A DNA stretch of 64,000 nt from NCBI GenBank assembly GCA_963697455.1, contig CAVOOI010000015.1, forward strand, positions 23,968-87,967, given 5' to 3'. The stretch's first letter is position 1; each line of letters begins with the position of its first letter. This document shows, in pieces, positions 1-8,542 of the stretch. Origin of the DNA: JAFEDN01 sp963697455. Lineage in GTDB: Bacteria; Pseudomonadota; Gammaproteobacteria; Coxiellales; Coxiellaceae. The translations under genes were made by a program, and so were the position numbers. Under the pieces are notes generated by a model. The model was not told the origin of the DNA, made no database searches, and saw only the letters and a list, made by a program, of their open reading frames with translations.

Positions 1-933
1 CATTTAGTGGTGATAGATGAGGTGCAGCGAGTGCCCATGCTATTGAATGAGGTCCACCGGTTAATCGAAGAACAGGGGATCCAGTTTTTGCTGACTGGAA
101 GCAGCGCCCGCAAATTACATAAAAATGACGTTAATTTATTGGCTGGACGGGCTTGGGAGGCGAATTTATTTCCCTTAACAAGTAGAGAAATTCCCGATTT
201 TAAACTTGAACGCTATTTACAATACGGTGGCTTACCTCCGGTTTATGCGAGTGCTGAGCCTGAGGAGGAATTAGTAGCGTATGTTGATACTTATCTGCGG
301 GAAGAAATTCAAGCAGAAGGGTTGGTGAGAAAAATTCCAGCATTTTCAAGGTTTTTGCTGACCTCAGCCTTAACTTCAGGACAAATATTGAATTTTACCG
401 CTATTGCTAGTGATGCTGGAGTACCTGTCGCCTCTATACGCGAATATTATCAGATTTTACAAGATACTTTTATTGGCTTTTTAGTTCCTGGCTGGACCAA
501 GACTTTGAAACGTAAAGCCATGAGTAGTGCAAAGTTTTATTTTTTTGATCTGGGGGTTCGCAATACATTAGCGCAGATTAAATCGTTACCTCCACAGTCA
601 AATCTTTTTGGCCAGGCTTTTGAGCATTTTATCGCTCTAGAAATTCGTGCTTACTTAAGTTATCGGCGGAAACGCGAACCGCTTAATTATTGGCGCACCC
701 AACATGGTCAGGAAGTGGATTTTATCATTGGCGGTAAGATTGCGATTGAAGTAAAAACTACCGATCGTGTTACCGAAAAACATCTACAAGGATTGCATCT
801 TTTGGCGGAAGAAAAAATCTGTGAGCGTTATCTACTAATCAGTTTTGACACGACAGCTCGCCGATATGATGAATGTGAGGTACTGCATTGGCAAGATTTC
901 TTAAACCAACTATGGAATGATCAAATCATTTAG
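1..933 (+). CDS. ATP-binding protein, AAA/DUF4143 family (5' cut by window edge)
   Basis: Reading frame is open from base 1, so the gene starts outside the window. The first visible residues (HLVVIDEVQR) are a Walker B strand with the acidic DE pair, followed by a sensor-like LLTGSSAR segment. The rest matches the COG1373 pattern: AAA ATPase core then a DUF4143 domain with the C-terminal nuclease-like motif around GQEVDFIIGGKIAIEVK, where D, E and K resemble a PD-(D/E)XK core. About 310 residues are present; the Walker A part is missing. The family is common as accessory, often mobile, single genes and its cellular role is not settled. The family call is secure; a function cannot be given. 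Confidence 0.85.
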   Translation, partial: HLVVIDEVQRVPMLLNEVHRLIEEQGIQFLLTGSSARKLHKNDVNLLAGRAWEANLFPLTSREIPDFKLERYLQYGGLPPVYASAEPEEELVAYVDTYLREEIQAEGLVRKIPAFSRFLLTSALTSGQILNFTAIASDAGVPVASIREYYQILQDTFIGFLVPGWTKTLKRKAMSSAKFYFFDLGVRNTLAQIKSLPPQSNLFGQAFEHFIALEIRAYLSYRRKREPLNYWRTQHGQEVDFIIGGKIAIEVKTTDRVTEKHLQGLHLLAEEKICERYLLISFDTTARRYDECEVLHWQDFLNQLWNDQII

Positions 934-944
934 CCTTAGTTTCA

Positions 945-1469
945 CTATCTTAAAAATCGTTGGCATTCTGATAATAGATGGGGGTAATCTGGCGGTCCGT
1001 TATATCGTTGTCCATTAATAAAAAAAGTGGGAGTACCATTAACGCCGCTGCGAATGCCTCCTAAAAAATCCTCTTGGACATTTTTTTGATAGATTCCCTT
1101 GGTTAATGCCTCTTCAAGATTTTGTGGAGATAAACCTAATTGTTTGGTTAATTCCACCATTAACTCTGAACTGAAGCGATCCTGATTTTCATAGAGTGAA
1201 TCGTGCATTTCCCAGTAATGACCGGCATCACCGGCAAATTCCGCAGTTTCTGCAGCTAGTTCGGCGTGAGGATGTGATTCACGTAAAGGAAAATTTCTGA
1301 ATACAAAAACCAGATCGGAACCTAAAGTTTGTTGTAATTGCTTGACTATGGGATATGCGGCGCCACAATAAGGACACTCATAATCTCCATATTCGACTAA
1401 AGTAATAGGCGCATCTATATTTCCTTGAATATGGTCATCGGGGTTGACCGGAATTTTTAGGGAACTCAT
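945..1469 (-). CDS. DsbA-family thiol oxidoreductase (thioredoxin fold)
   Basis: A 174-residue thioredoxin-fold protein with a CPYC active site at C32-C35 and the cis-proline region GTPTFFING near residue 145. This layout fits the DsbA-like Thioredoxin_4 family. No signal peptide is visible, so it is probably cytosolic rather than a periplasmic DsbA. Its ATG lies inside the last codons of the upstream peroxiredoxin gene (four-base overlap), so the two are very likely translated together. The pairing suggests that it recycles the peroxiredoxin or detoxifies with it; that is inference from context. Confidence 0.85.
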   Translation of the reverse strand: MSSLKIPVNPDDHIQGNIDAPITLVEYGDYECPYCGAAYPIVKQLQQTLGSDLVFVFRNFPLRESHPHAELAAETAEFAGDAGHYWEMHDSLYENQDRFSSELMVELTKQLGLSPQNLEEALTKGIYQKNVQEDFLGGIRSGVNGTPTFFINGQRYNGPPDYPHLLSECQRFLR

Positions 1470-1951
1470 TTTGATTCCTTATTTTTTAATAATTCTTCAA
1501 GTGCTTCAAGAATGCCGTCAGCGCCGGGATTTTCTGCTACTGGAGAGAGATAGCTCCAAGCAATAACGCCATTTTTATCAATCACAAATAAGGCGCGGGC
1601 ACAGGTGCCGTCTTTATCGCGATATGCCCCATAGGCTTTAGCCACAGCTCCCTTAGGTTCAAAGTCAGAAAGTAATGGAAAATGCAAATGATTATTTTCT
1701 GAAAATGCGGTGTGACACCAATAATTATCTACTGAAATACCTAACAACTGAGCTTTGTGTTTACGAAATTCTGATAGGATTTCATTATATAAGACCATTT
1801 GATCCCCACAAACGGGGCTCCAATCTGCCGGATAGAAGGCTATAATAACAGGGTTACCGCGAAGCTCTTCAAGAGATAAGGTTTGATCAGCGGTAACGTG
1901 TAAGTTGAAAGTAGGCGCTTTTGTCCCTGGAGCCAAAATCGAGCTCATCAC
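1466..1951 (-). CDS. Peroxiredoxin (AhpC/TSA family)
   Basis: A 161-residue redoxin-domain protein. The peroxidatic cysteine is C48 in the segment FYPADWSPVCGD, the usual place after the second beta strand. A second Cys (C108 area, DGTCARALFV) could serve as resolving residue. Peroxiredoxins reduce hydrogen peroxide and organic peroxides using thiol donors. First gene of a two-gene operon with the DsbA-like oxidoreductase. The start has two tandem Met codons with an AGGAGG-like site just upstream (GGAGGGTG read on the minus strand). Confidence 0.87.
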   Translation of the reverse strand: MMSSILAPGTKAPTFNLHVTADQTLSLEELRGNPVIIAFYPADWSPVCGDQMVLYNEILSEFRKHKAQLLGISVDNYWCHTAFSENNHLHFPLLSDFEPKGAVAKAYGAYRDKDGTCARALFVIDKNGVIAWSYLSPVAENPGADGILEALEELLKNKESK

Positions 1952-2015
1952 ACCCTCCTTGTATTTGTACCCATCCTTTTATTTTAGCACAGCAGCCGAT
2001 GAGCGATCAAATCAT

Positions 2016-3308
2016 TTAGAAACTATATTGCAGCATGACTCGATTATAATAAAATGTTCCCTTGGCGGGATCGCCGGTTTGAATGCCTAAGCGATTGCGA
2101 ATAGAGAGATCTTTTAAATATTTATATTGACTATGCGCAAATGAATAACTCATATCAAAATCTGTTTCAGCAGTATCATGCACCTCAGGTTGCGTAAAAT
2201 ATTGAGCGAAACTAACTGATAACAGTAGGGCTTTTTCTAGCGCCGCGTAGCTGGCGGTAACTTTGTAGGCATCTCCGGACGATTTTTCGACAAGTCCCGC
2301 AATCATTGAAGTTGAATACAGTGGATCATCCGCATAACCGGTGGTGTAAGGGGAGACGATATCACCATTTTTGAACGCGCCCGCTGCAGAAAATATTTGA
2401 TTGAAACCCGCGGTTAATTTGGCATTATAGAAAATCAAACCAGCTAGTAAACCATAACCGTTTGCATCGGCTTTGCCGCTGGAAACTTGTTGGAGAATAT
2501 TGTCGCCGTCCCCGGATTCAGTAAATAATTGCGCGCCGATAAGTGGCCGCAAGTTGGGATCAGTATTAAAAACATATTGAGTATCATTGAAAAATAGTTT
2601 TCCAAAATCAAGAAATTGATAAGCCCAGGTTTGTGAATTTAAAGTATCGAGATTGAAATTTGCTCCCAATGCCCACGCGCCTTGGTCGGTGTCATCGCCT
2701 AATTTTGGAATAGGAGATCCTAAATTATTTTCATTATATAAATTAGTTTTAGAGAAATTGTCAGCTATCCGGCTTTTAAATTCAAATGTGCGTAAAGCCG
2801 TAATCGTCCAATTTTTTTGCGGAGTCCATACCCCATACACGCCGCGATAAGTAGCCGGGATCATTCGCGAATCTCCAGCAGCCAGCCAGGGCGTGTTAAT
2901 CAGTTGGTCGCCAACCCGAATAAACAATGGCGCTCTTTGATATTGGATATACGCTTGGCCAAGCACCCCGATATCTTTGCCGGGTAAGGTTGCATCCACT
3001 TTGGCCGGATTACTATTATTTAAACCCAATGATTGAGCAGTATAGTAGGCGGCTCCAATTTGCAGCCCGGTAAAATTGGGTGCAGTTAAAATGCGAATAT
3101 TGCCACCCAATGAATAAGCCGCCTGATCAAGTACATTTGGATTGGAATAATCGCGAGTAAAATAAAAGCTGCGAATATCCCCATCTATTTGGGTTTTTTC
3201 CACAAAATCAAGGAAGTTATCATAGTGATAATCATCCGCTAGAATAGGCCCACTTACGCAAAGAGTAATTGTAAAAATCTTTAACCCAAATAAAACTTTC
3301 TTAATCAT
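2016..3308 (-). CDS. OprD-family outer-membrane porin
   Basis: A 430-residue exported beta-barrel protein. Residues 1-24 form a signal peptide ending near PILADD. The body has alternating aromatic and polar strands and ends in Phe (MLQYSF), the usual outer-membrane barrel signature read by the Bam machinery. Strand and motif pattern (DGDIRSFYF near the N terminus, repeated GLLAGLIFYNAKLTAG-like strands) resembles OprD/specific-porin proteins, which take up amino acids or small organic acids. The substrate cannot be told from sequence. It stands alone; a large palindromic repeat lies upstream of its start. Confidence 0.75.
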   Translation of the reverse strand: MIKKVLFGLKIFTITLCVSGPILADDYHYDNFLDFVEKTQIDGDIRSFYFTRDYSNPNVLDQAAYSLGGNIRILTAPNFTGLQIGAAYYTAQSLGLNNSNPAKVDATLPGKDIGVLGQAYIQYQRAPLFIRVGDQLINTPWLAAGDSRMIPATYRGVYGVWTPQKNWTITALRTFEFKSRIADNFSKTNLYNENNLGSPIPKLGDDTDQGAWALGANFNLDTLNSQTWAYQFLDFGKLFFNDTQYVFNTDPNLRPLIGAQLFTESGDGDNILQQVSSGKADANGYGLLAGLIFYNAKLTAGFNQIFSAAGAFKNGDIVSPYTTGYADDPLYSTSMIAGLVEKSSGDAYKVTASYAALEKALLLSVSFAQYFTQPEVHDTAETDFDMSYSFAHSQYKYLKDLSIRNRLGIQTGDPAKGTFYYNRVMLQYSF

Positions 3309-3426
3309 TTGTCACTTCGCCTCATTAAACTAACTATGCGCTTATACTAACAGCCAATTGTGGCAGGATAATGACAATTTTAGATATATGGTCCTTCTAT
3401 TCTGGATATTGAGCTAATTTGCAGAG

Positions 3427-3583
3427 TCAATATTTTGCGTTATTGCCAAGGCGCTAACCAGCGGGGAGGGTGACGGCGGAGCCCTGTTCCCGAATTTGCG
3501 TTAGCAAATTCGGGAACAGGGCGCAGTCGGCAGGACCCGCAGGTGATTACCCGCGAACCCTTGGCGATAACGCAAAATATTGA
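3427..3583 (-). repeat. Palindromic repeat family A, copy 1 (157 bp)
   Basis: Outer arms 3427-3451 and 3559-3583 pair over 24 of 25 bases. Inside, 3481-3499 pairs perfectly over 19 bases with 3504-3522 around a 4-base loop. The minus-strand core aligns with the copies at 19368-19519 and 63866-64000 (GCCAAGG at one end, GGGTCCTG, a CTGCGCC segment, GGCTCCGC, then TTAGCGCCTTGGC). It sits between the OprD gene start and the end of pstB. Confidence 0.8.
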
Positions 3584-3617
3584 CGGAGTTTGGATAAGAG
3601 CAGTACGGTATGAAGGG

Positions 3618-3681
3618 AATTCCTTGCGCGATGGAGATTCGTAAGGGGGAGAGCTGTCTTCAGCCGGAATTGTTGTTAACC
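3618..3681 (+). repeat. Dispersed repeat family B, copy 1
   Basis: The segment with CCTTGCGCGATGG, then TTCGTAAGGGGGAGA and CTGTCTTCAGC, recurs at about 27738-27880 with the same order of blocks but a longer middle. Copy 1 runs up to the end of pstB and lacks the inner hairpins of copy 2, so it looks like an internally deleted version. Confidence 0.6.
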
Positions 3682-4440
3682 AATTTTTCCTGAAACAAAA
3701 TCTTGAGTGGATTGATTCAGGGGCTGTGAAAAAATAATCTCAGTTTTATTATGTTCGATTAATTTTCCTAAATACATATACCCTGTAAAATCAGAGATCC
3801 GTTTGGCCTGATGCATATTATGAGTGACAATGCAGATCGTGTAATCTTTTTTAAGCTCAATAATCAGTTCTTCAATATGCGCAGTTGAAATAGGGTCCAG
3901 CGCTGAAGTGGGTTCATCCAATAAAATGACTTGCGGTTTAACCGCGATAGCCCGCGCAATGCATAAACGCTGTTGTTGGCCTCCTGAAAGGCCGAGACCG
4001 CTGCGTTTCAAAATGTGTTTGACCTCATTCCATAAAGCCGCTTTTTTTAAAGCCCATTCCACACGTTCAGCCATTTGACTACGATTTAATTTTTCATACA
4101 ATCCTACGCCAAAGGCGATATTGTTAAAGATCGACATTGGGAAAGGAGTAGGCTTTTGAAAAACCATTCCCACCTGACTACGCAACAAATTTAAATCTTG
4201 ATGCGTAGCTAAAATATTATGCTCGTCTAAATATATCGAACCCGTGGCGTGCTGACTATCGTAAATTTCATACATACGGTTAAAAGTACGCAGTAAAGTG
4301 GATTTACCACAGCCTGAAGGGCCGATCAGAGCGGTAATCGAGTGTTCAGGAATGTCCAGATCTATAGATTTTAAAGCGTGATACTTACCATAATAAAAAT
4401 CTAAATCGCGGGTTTTAATCTTAATTTTATTATTTTCCAT
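3676..4440 (-). CDS. pstB: Phosphate ABC transporter ATP-binding protein PstB
   Basis: A 254-residue ABC ATPase that powers high-affinity phosphate import through PstCA. Walker A GPSGCGKST at residues 40-48, Q-loop near VFQKPTPFP (93-101), signature LSGGQQQR at 151-158, Walker B VILLDEP at 171-177 and the switch His in THNMHQAKR. The QKPTPFPMSIF stretch is typical of PstB. Last gene of the pstS-pstC-pstA-pstB operon; the gap to pstA is 9 bases. No phoU follows; the next sequence is repeat DNA. Confidence 0.97.
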   Translation of the reverse strand: MENNKIKIKTRDLDFYYGKYHALKSIDLDIPEHSITALIGPSGCGKSTLLRTFNRMYEIYDSQHATGSIYLDEHNILATHQDLNLLRSQVGMVFQKPTPFPMSIFNNIAFGVGLYEKLNRSQMAERVEWALKKAALWNEVKHILKRSGLGLSGGQQQRLCIARAIAVKPQVILLDEPTSALDPISTAHIEELIIELKKDYTICIVTHNMHQAKRISDFTGYMYLGKLIEHNKTEIIFSQPLNQSTQDFVSGKIG

Positions 4441-4449
4441 AAACCCTCA

Positions 4450-5298
4450 TTATGTTAGTGGTGGCTTTTGTTTGCAAACCAAGCGGACTATGATATTCAG
4501 TCCTAATATGCAACTGGTAATCAGCAAAGCCCCTGTCCAGGCAAGCTGCTGCCAATCCGTATAAGGACTGGTAGCATATTGAAATATTACCAACGGCAGA
4601 TTGGCCAAAGGGTGATTCATATCCGTACTCCAGAACTGATTATTTAGCGCGGTAAACAGCAGCGGCGCAGTTTCCCCGCTGATACGAGCTAATGCCAAAA
4701 GAATTCCAGTCATTACACCAGTGCGAGCTACGCGCAAGACCACATAAACAATTACTTTCCATCGCGCTGCGCCCAGAGCGAAGGCTGATTCGCGCAGCCA
4801 GTTAGGAACCAATAAAAACATATCTTCAGTAGTGCGCACGATAATGGGAATAACCAGTAAAGCCAGCGCCGCAGAACCAGCCCAGCCGGAAAAATGTCCC
4901 ATCCTGATGACCATTAACTGGTAAATAAATAGACCCAATAGAATAGATGGAATGCTGAGGAGAATATCATTTACCAATCTAATTGCTTTAGCCAAGCGTT
5001 GATTTTTGCCAAACTCCGCTAAATAAGTGCCGATCATCAGTCCTACAGGGACACCAATCAGAAGCGCAAAACCAATCATCATCGCACTACCTATAATTGC
5101 ATTTTTTAGCCCACCTAAACTACCGCTTGGCTGAGTGTTTTGAGTGAAAATCGCTAGTGAAAGTCCAGGTAAGCCGTTTTTTAATAATGTGAATAAGATC
5201 CATATCAGGCAAGCTAAACCCGTCGCCACGGCTAGCGTGGCTAAAGATAGACAGAACCAATTTACCAAACGTCTTTTAAAATAGAGTAAAGACATCAT
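4450..5298 (-). CDS. pstA: Phosphate ABC transporter permease PstA
   Basis: A 282-residue inner-membrane permease with about six hydrophobic helices and the cytoplasmic coupling loop (ESAFALGAARWKVI, the EAA-type motif that docks on PstB). It forms the phosphate channel with PstC. The start has two consecutive Met codons and lies one base after the pstC stop, so translation is coupled. Length is usual for PstA. Confidence 0.96.
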   Translation of the reverse strand: MMSLLYFKRRLVNWFCLSLATLAVATGLACLIWILFTLLKNGLPGLSLAIFTQNTQPSGSLGGLKNAIIGSAMMIGFALLIGVPVGLMIGTYLAEFGKNQRLAKAIRLVNDILLSIPSILLGLFIYQLMVIRMGHFSGWAGSAALALLVIPIIVRTTEDMFLLVPNWLRESAFALGAARWKVIVYVVLRVARTGVMTGILLALARISGETAPLLFTALNNQFWSTDMNHPLANLPLVIFQYATSPYTDWQQLAWTGALLITSCILGLNIIVRLVCKQKPPLT

Positions 5299-5299
5299 T

Positions 5300-6238
5300 T
5301 TATTTCAATCCACGTAGAAAAATTTTTGACGAAAAAAATACTAGTAAAGTGATCCCAAACAAAATCAACCCCAGTTCATTCAGCGAAGAGATGTACATTT
5401 TGCCGGTGGCCTCACTAAATTCATTAGCCAACACGGAAGAAATACTGGCGCCAGGCATAAATATAGAATTAAATAATTGATGAGAATTGCCGATTACAAA
5501 AGCCACCGCCATGGTTTCGCCTAAGGCTCTGCCCAAACCTAAAATTATTCCGCCAATAACGCTATTTTTGCAGTAGGGCAGCATAATGTTTCTAGCAACC
5601 TCCCATTTGGTAGCGCCTAAACCGTAAGCTGATTCTTTTAGCAGATTTGGGACGATTTCAAAGCTATCGCGCATCACTGAAGTCATAAACGGGATCACCA
5701 TAATACTGAGTACTACTCCTGCAGTCATAATTCCGATGCCTAGCGGTGGTCCGCTAAAAAAAGGGCCAATGAATGCAATTGGACTTAAATGACTACTTAC
5801 CCAAGGTTGAAAGCTATCTGAAAATACCGGCGCCAACACAAATAATCCCCACATACCATAAATAATGCTGGGAATACCGGCTAATAGTTCAATCAAAATG
5901 CGCAAGCTTTGCTTCAAAAAAACCGGACAGATTTCAGTGAGAAATAAGGCGATCCCAAAACTCACTGGAATGCCGATCAGCATAGCAATTAACGCGGTGG
6001 CTAACGTACCTAATACCGGCGCTAAAGCCCCAAAATTTTCAGTGATAGGGTTCCATTCAGAAGTGGTTAAGAAATGCAGGCCAAATTTTTGCAGGCTGGG
6101 GAGACTGCTATGATAAAACGTAAAGACCATTAGTAAAGAAATGATCAATAAAATAAGCGAAAAAGCTGCCGCTGTGCCCCTGAATATCACATCTATCCGG
6201 TGTTGATTTTTAAATGTGGTATTGAGGGGCCGGGCCAT
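5300..6238 (-). CDS. pstC: Phosphate ABC transporter permease PstC
   Basis: A 312-residue permease with about six membrane helices. The EAA-like loop (KESAYGLGATKWEVARNIMLPY) and the segment GRALGETMAVAFVIGNS are characteristic of PstC. It pairs with PstA to form the membrane channel. It starts one base after the pstS stop and ends one base before pstA, giving a tight operon. Confidence 0.96.
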   Translation of the reverse strand: MARPLNTTFKNQHRIDVIFRGTAAAFSLILLIISLLMVFTFYHSSLPSLQKFGLHFLTTSEWNPITENFGALAPVLGTLATALIAMLIGIPVSFGIALFLTEICPVFLKQSLRILIELLAGIPSIIYGMWGLFVLAPVFSDSFQPWVSSHLSPIAFIGPFFSGPPLGIGIMTAGVVLSIMVIPFMTSVMRDSFEIVPNLLKESAYGLGATKWEVARNIMLPYCKNSVIGGIILGLGRALGETMAVAFVIGNSHQLFNSIFMPGASISSVLANEFSEATGKMYISSLNELGLILFGITLLVFFSSKIFLRGLK

Positions 6239-6239
6239 A

Positions 6240-7259
6240 CTATTTACCAGGAGTGAATTTAAATTGAGTAAGCCAATCGTTTTGAATTAGTTTAATTACT
6301 TCAGCCGGTAATGGTACGTAATCTAATTTTTTGGCGGCATCGTTGCCATTCGTCAAAGCCCAATTAAAAAACTGCAGGACTGCAGTGGTTTGTTGCGGGT
6401 TACTAGGCTGGGTATTCAACAGAATAAATGTAGCGCCCACTATTGGCCAGCTTTCTGCGCCGGGCTCATTGGTGAGAATTTCCGCGAAATGATTTTTAAC
6501 ATCCCAATGCGCATATTTCGCTGCAGCTTCGAACGAAGATAAAGAAGGCGAAACTGGGTGTCCGGATTGATTTTGCAGGAGCGCAAAAGTCAAATGATTT
6601 TGTTCGGCATAAGCATACTCAACATAGCCGATACTGCCTTTGATGCGTTGCACATAGGAAGTAACTCCTTCATTGCCCTTACCGCCCACTCCGGCAGGCC
6701 ATGCAACCGCAGTGTCTGAACCGACCTGAGTTTGCCAAGCTGAACTGACATCGCTCAAATAATGAGTGAATAAAAATGTAGTTCCAGAGCCATCTGAACG
6801 GTGAATAACCGTAATAGATTGTTTAGGCAAAGTCAGGTTGGGATTCAACGCGCTGATTTTGGGGTCGTTCCATTGCGTAATTTTACCTAAATAAATATCT
6901 GCAAGTATGGGCCCTGAAAGCACCAAGGTTTTTGACAGGCCAGATAGATTAACGACGGTAACCACTCCGCCAACTACGGTAGGAAATTGGGTGAGTTGGT
7001 TTTTTTGCAGTTCAGCATTGGATAATGGTTTATCTGACGCGCCGAAATCAACGGTTTTTGCCTGGATTTGTTGGATGCCGCCGCCGGAACCGATGGGCTG
7101 ATAATTTACGTTAACCCCGGTCTGTTGTTGATAGTTTTCCGCCCATTTAACGTAAAGCGGGTAGGGGAAAGTGGCGCCAGCTCCGGTAATAGTGGGCGAG
7201 TTAGCGAATCCAGGTAGAGTGACCAGCGCCAAGCTGGCCATTATAGTACGTTTAATCAT
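6240..7259 (-). CDS. pstS: Phosphate ABC transporter periplasmic binding protein PstS
   Basis: Start chosen at the ATG at 7257-7259, which has an AGGAG site about 9 bases upstream and a signal peptide of about 20 residues (MIKRTIMASLALVTLPGFA); the open frame extends further upstream but without coding character. The mature protein of about 320 residues has PstS phosphate-binding loops: TGAGATFPYPLY near the N terminus, SGGGIQQIQ, FGASDKPL and the RSDGSGTTFLFT loop. It captures phosphate in the periplasm. First gene of the pst operon, preceded by a clear Pho box. Confidence 0.96.
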   Translation of the reverse strand: MIKRTIMASLALVTLPGFANSPTITGAGATFPYPLYVKWAENYQQQTGVNVNYQPIGSGGGIQQIQAKTVDFGASDKPLSNAELQKNQLTQFPTVVGGVVTVVNLSGLSKTLVLSGPILADIYLGKITQWNDPKISALNPNLTLPKQSITVIHRSDGSGTTFLFTHYLSDVSSAWQTQVGSDTAVAWPAGVGGKGNEGVTSYVQRIKGSIGYVEYAYAEQNHLTFALLQNQSGHPVSPSLSSFEAAAKYAHWDVKNHFAEILTNEPGAESWPIVGATFILLNTQPSNPQQTTAVLQFFNWALTNGNDAAKKLDYVPLPAEVIKLIQNDWLTQFKFTPGK

Positions 7260-7312
7260 GCGTAGACTCCTGCAAATGAAAATAGATTTGATAGGAAGTC
7301 TAAAGCAGATTA

Positions 7313-7330
7313 ATGACAACCTGATGACAA
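7313..7330 (-). promoter_or_regulatory. Pho box (PhoB-binding site) upstream of pstS
   Basis: Read on the minus strand the site is TTGTCAT-4 nt-TTGTCAT: two perfect 7-base half sites at an 11-base period, the geometry of the PhoB consensus (CTGTCAT, 4 nt, CTGTCAT). It lies 54 bases upstream of the pstS start codon, just downstream of the ohr stop. Indicates phosphate-starvation control by PhoBR. Confidence 0.85.
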
Positions 7331-7339
7331 CAATAATTT

Positions 7340-7768
7340 TTAAACGATAGTTAAGCGAACGTCGATATTGCCACGAGTTGCATTGGAATAAGGGCAAACA
7401 TGATGATGAGCTTGGTCCGCTAATTTCTGAACTGTAGCGCGATCTACCCCGGGCAAAGAGATTTGTAACTCTACCTCCAAACCAAAACCATTCGCGATCG
7501 GCCCAATTCCTACAATAGCGGTTACGGTTGAGTCGGCGGGAATCGCCAATTTTTCTTTTGACGCCACGAATTTGATTGCGCTCAGAAAACAGGCCGAATA
7601 GCCGGCTGCAAACAATTGTTCGGGATTAGTCCCTGCGCTGCCAGTCCCGCCCATTTCTTTGGGAACGGCTAATTTTACATCTAATATGTTATCAGCGGAG
7701 ACCGCCTTCCCATCTCGTCCGCCGGTGGCTGTCACTTTGGCCCGATAAAGAATCTTTTCAATACTCAT
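7340..7768 (-). CDS. ohr: Organic hydroperoxide resistance protein (Ohr, OsmC/Ohr family)
   Basis: A 142-residue thiol peroxidase of the OsmC/Ohr fold that reduces organic hydroperoxides. The two redox cysteines are visible at C60 (GYSACF) and C125 (HHVCPYSNATRGN), both in the exact Ohr context; the ATGGRDG start and NPEQLFAAG motif are also typical. Start at 7768 is supported by an AAGGAG site; upstream codons in the same frame belong to the preceding gene. It begins 10 bases after the thioredoxin-like gene, forming a two-gene antioxidant unit. Confidence 0.93.
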   Translation of the reverse strand: MSIEKILYRAKVTATGGRDGKAVSADNILDVKLAVPKEMGGTGSAGTNPEQLFAAGYSACFLSAIKFVASKEKLAIPADSTVTAIVGIGPIANGFGLEVELQISLPGVDRATVQKLADQAHHHVCPYSNATRGNIDVRLTIV

Positions 7769-7778
7769 GCAGTTCTCC

Positions 7779-8336
7779 TTAAGGTTTCTTCCATTTAATA
7801 TTACAACCCATGCTTGGTGCTTGCTCAATGCTGAGCGGTTTTTTCGCCAATATGCAATCTAAAGCAGCAGATAAATCTTTGCCGGTAACTGGAATAGTAG
7901 TGCCGGGCCGGGAGTCATCAAAGCGCCCCCGGTAAACTAACCCATTTTCATCGAATATAAAAAAATCGGGAGTACAAGCAGCGTGATAAGCTTTAGCAAC
8001 GTCTTGTGATTCATCGTACAAATAAGGAAACGGATAATGCAGTTCCTTGGCCAATTGACCCATTTTTTCTGGGCTATCATCTGGATAATTTATAATATCG
8101 TTTGAGCTGATCGCAATAAATTTCACACCTTTTGGCTGATAAGTGTTGGCGACTTTCACTAACTGATTTTGTATATGCACTACAAAGGGGCAGTGATTGC
8201 AGATAAACATTATGACTGTCGCCACCGGTGATTTCAGTTCAGATAATGATAAAGTTTTACCGGAAAGAGTATCGGGCAAACTAAAATCAGGAGCTTTGGT
8301 ACCCAAAGCCAACATACTGGAAGCGGTCAAAGCCAT
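7779..8336 (-). CDS. Thioredoxin-family (TlpA/AhpC-like) protein
   Basis: A 185-residue thioredoxin-fold protein with CNHCPF at residues 46-51, where the CxxC motif is followed by the Pro-Phe typical of a widespread cytosolic redoxin group (COG0526 type). Later GRFDDSRPG and a second Cys near the C terminus (SMGCNIKW) also fit that group. No signal peptide. First gene of an operon with ohr; probably part of a peroxide or thiol stress response. The exact substrate is unknown. Confidence 0.85.
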   Translation of the reverse strand: MALTASSMLALGTKAPDFSLPDTLSGKTLSLSELKSPVATVIMFICNHCPFVVHIQNQLVKVANTYQPKGVKFIAISSNDIINYPDDSPEKMGQLAKELHYPFPYLYDESQDVAKAYHAACTPDFFIFDENGLVYRGRFDDSRPGTTIPVTGKDLSAALDCILAKKPLSIEQAPSMGCNIKWKKP

Positions 8337-8416
8337 ACTTTACTCCTATCAAAAATACTCATTATACCCAGTATATTATAGCAAGTCACAGGCCGATAAG
8401 GGTTTACGTATATATG

Positions 8417-8464
8417 GTGATTACTCGCGAACCCTTGGCGGCGAGAAATATTGATGGGATTTGG
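8417..8464 (-). repeat. Palindromic repeat family A, copy 2 (one arm only)
   Basis: GTGATTACTCGCGAACCCTT and the following GGCGGCGAGAAATATTGATGG match the right end of copy 1 (3549-3590) with few changes, but the opposite arm is absent. This is a truncated copy, lying just upstream of the chagasin-like gene. Confidence 0.6.
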
Positions 8465-8542
8465 GCAGGAGCTGTGAATAGGGGATCGCTAAAATTTGAT
8501 GATTTTGGTACATTATGCGCTCATGATTTGGAGGATCTTTTG

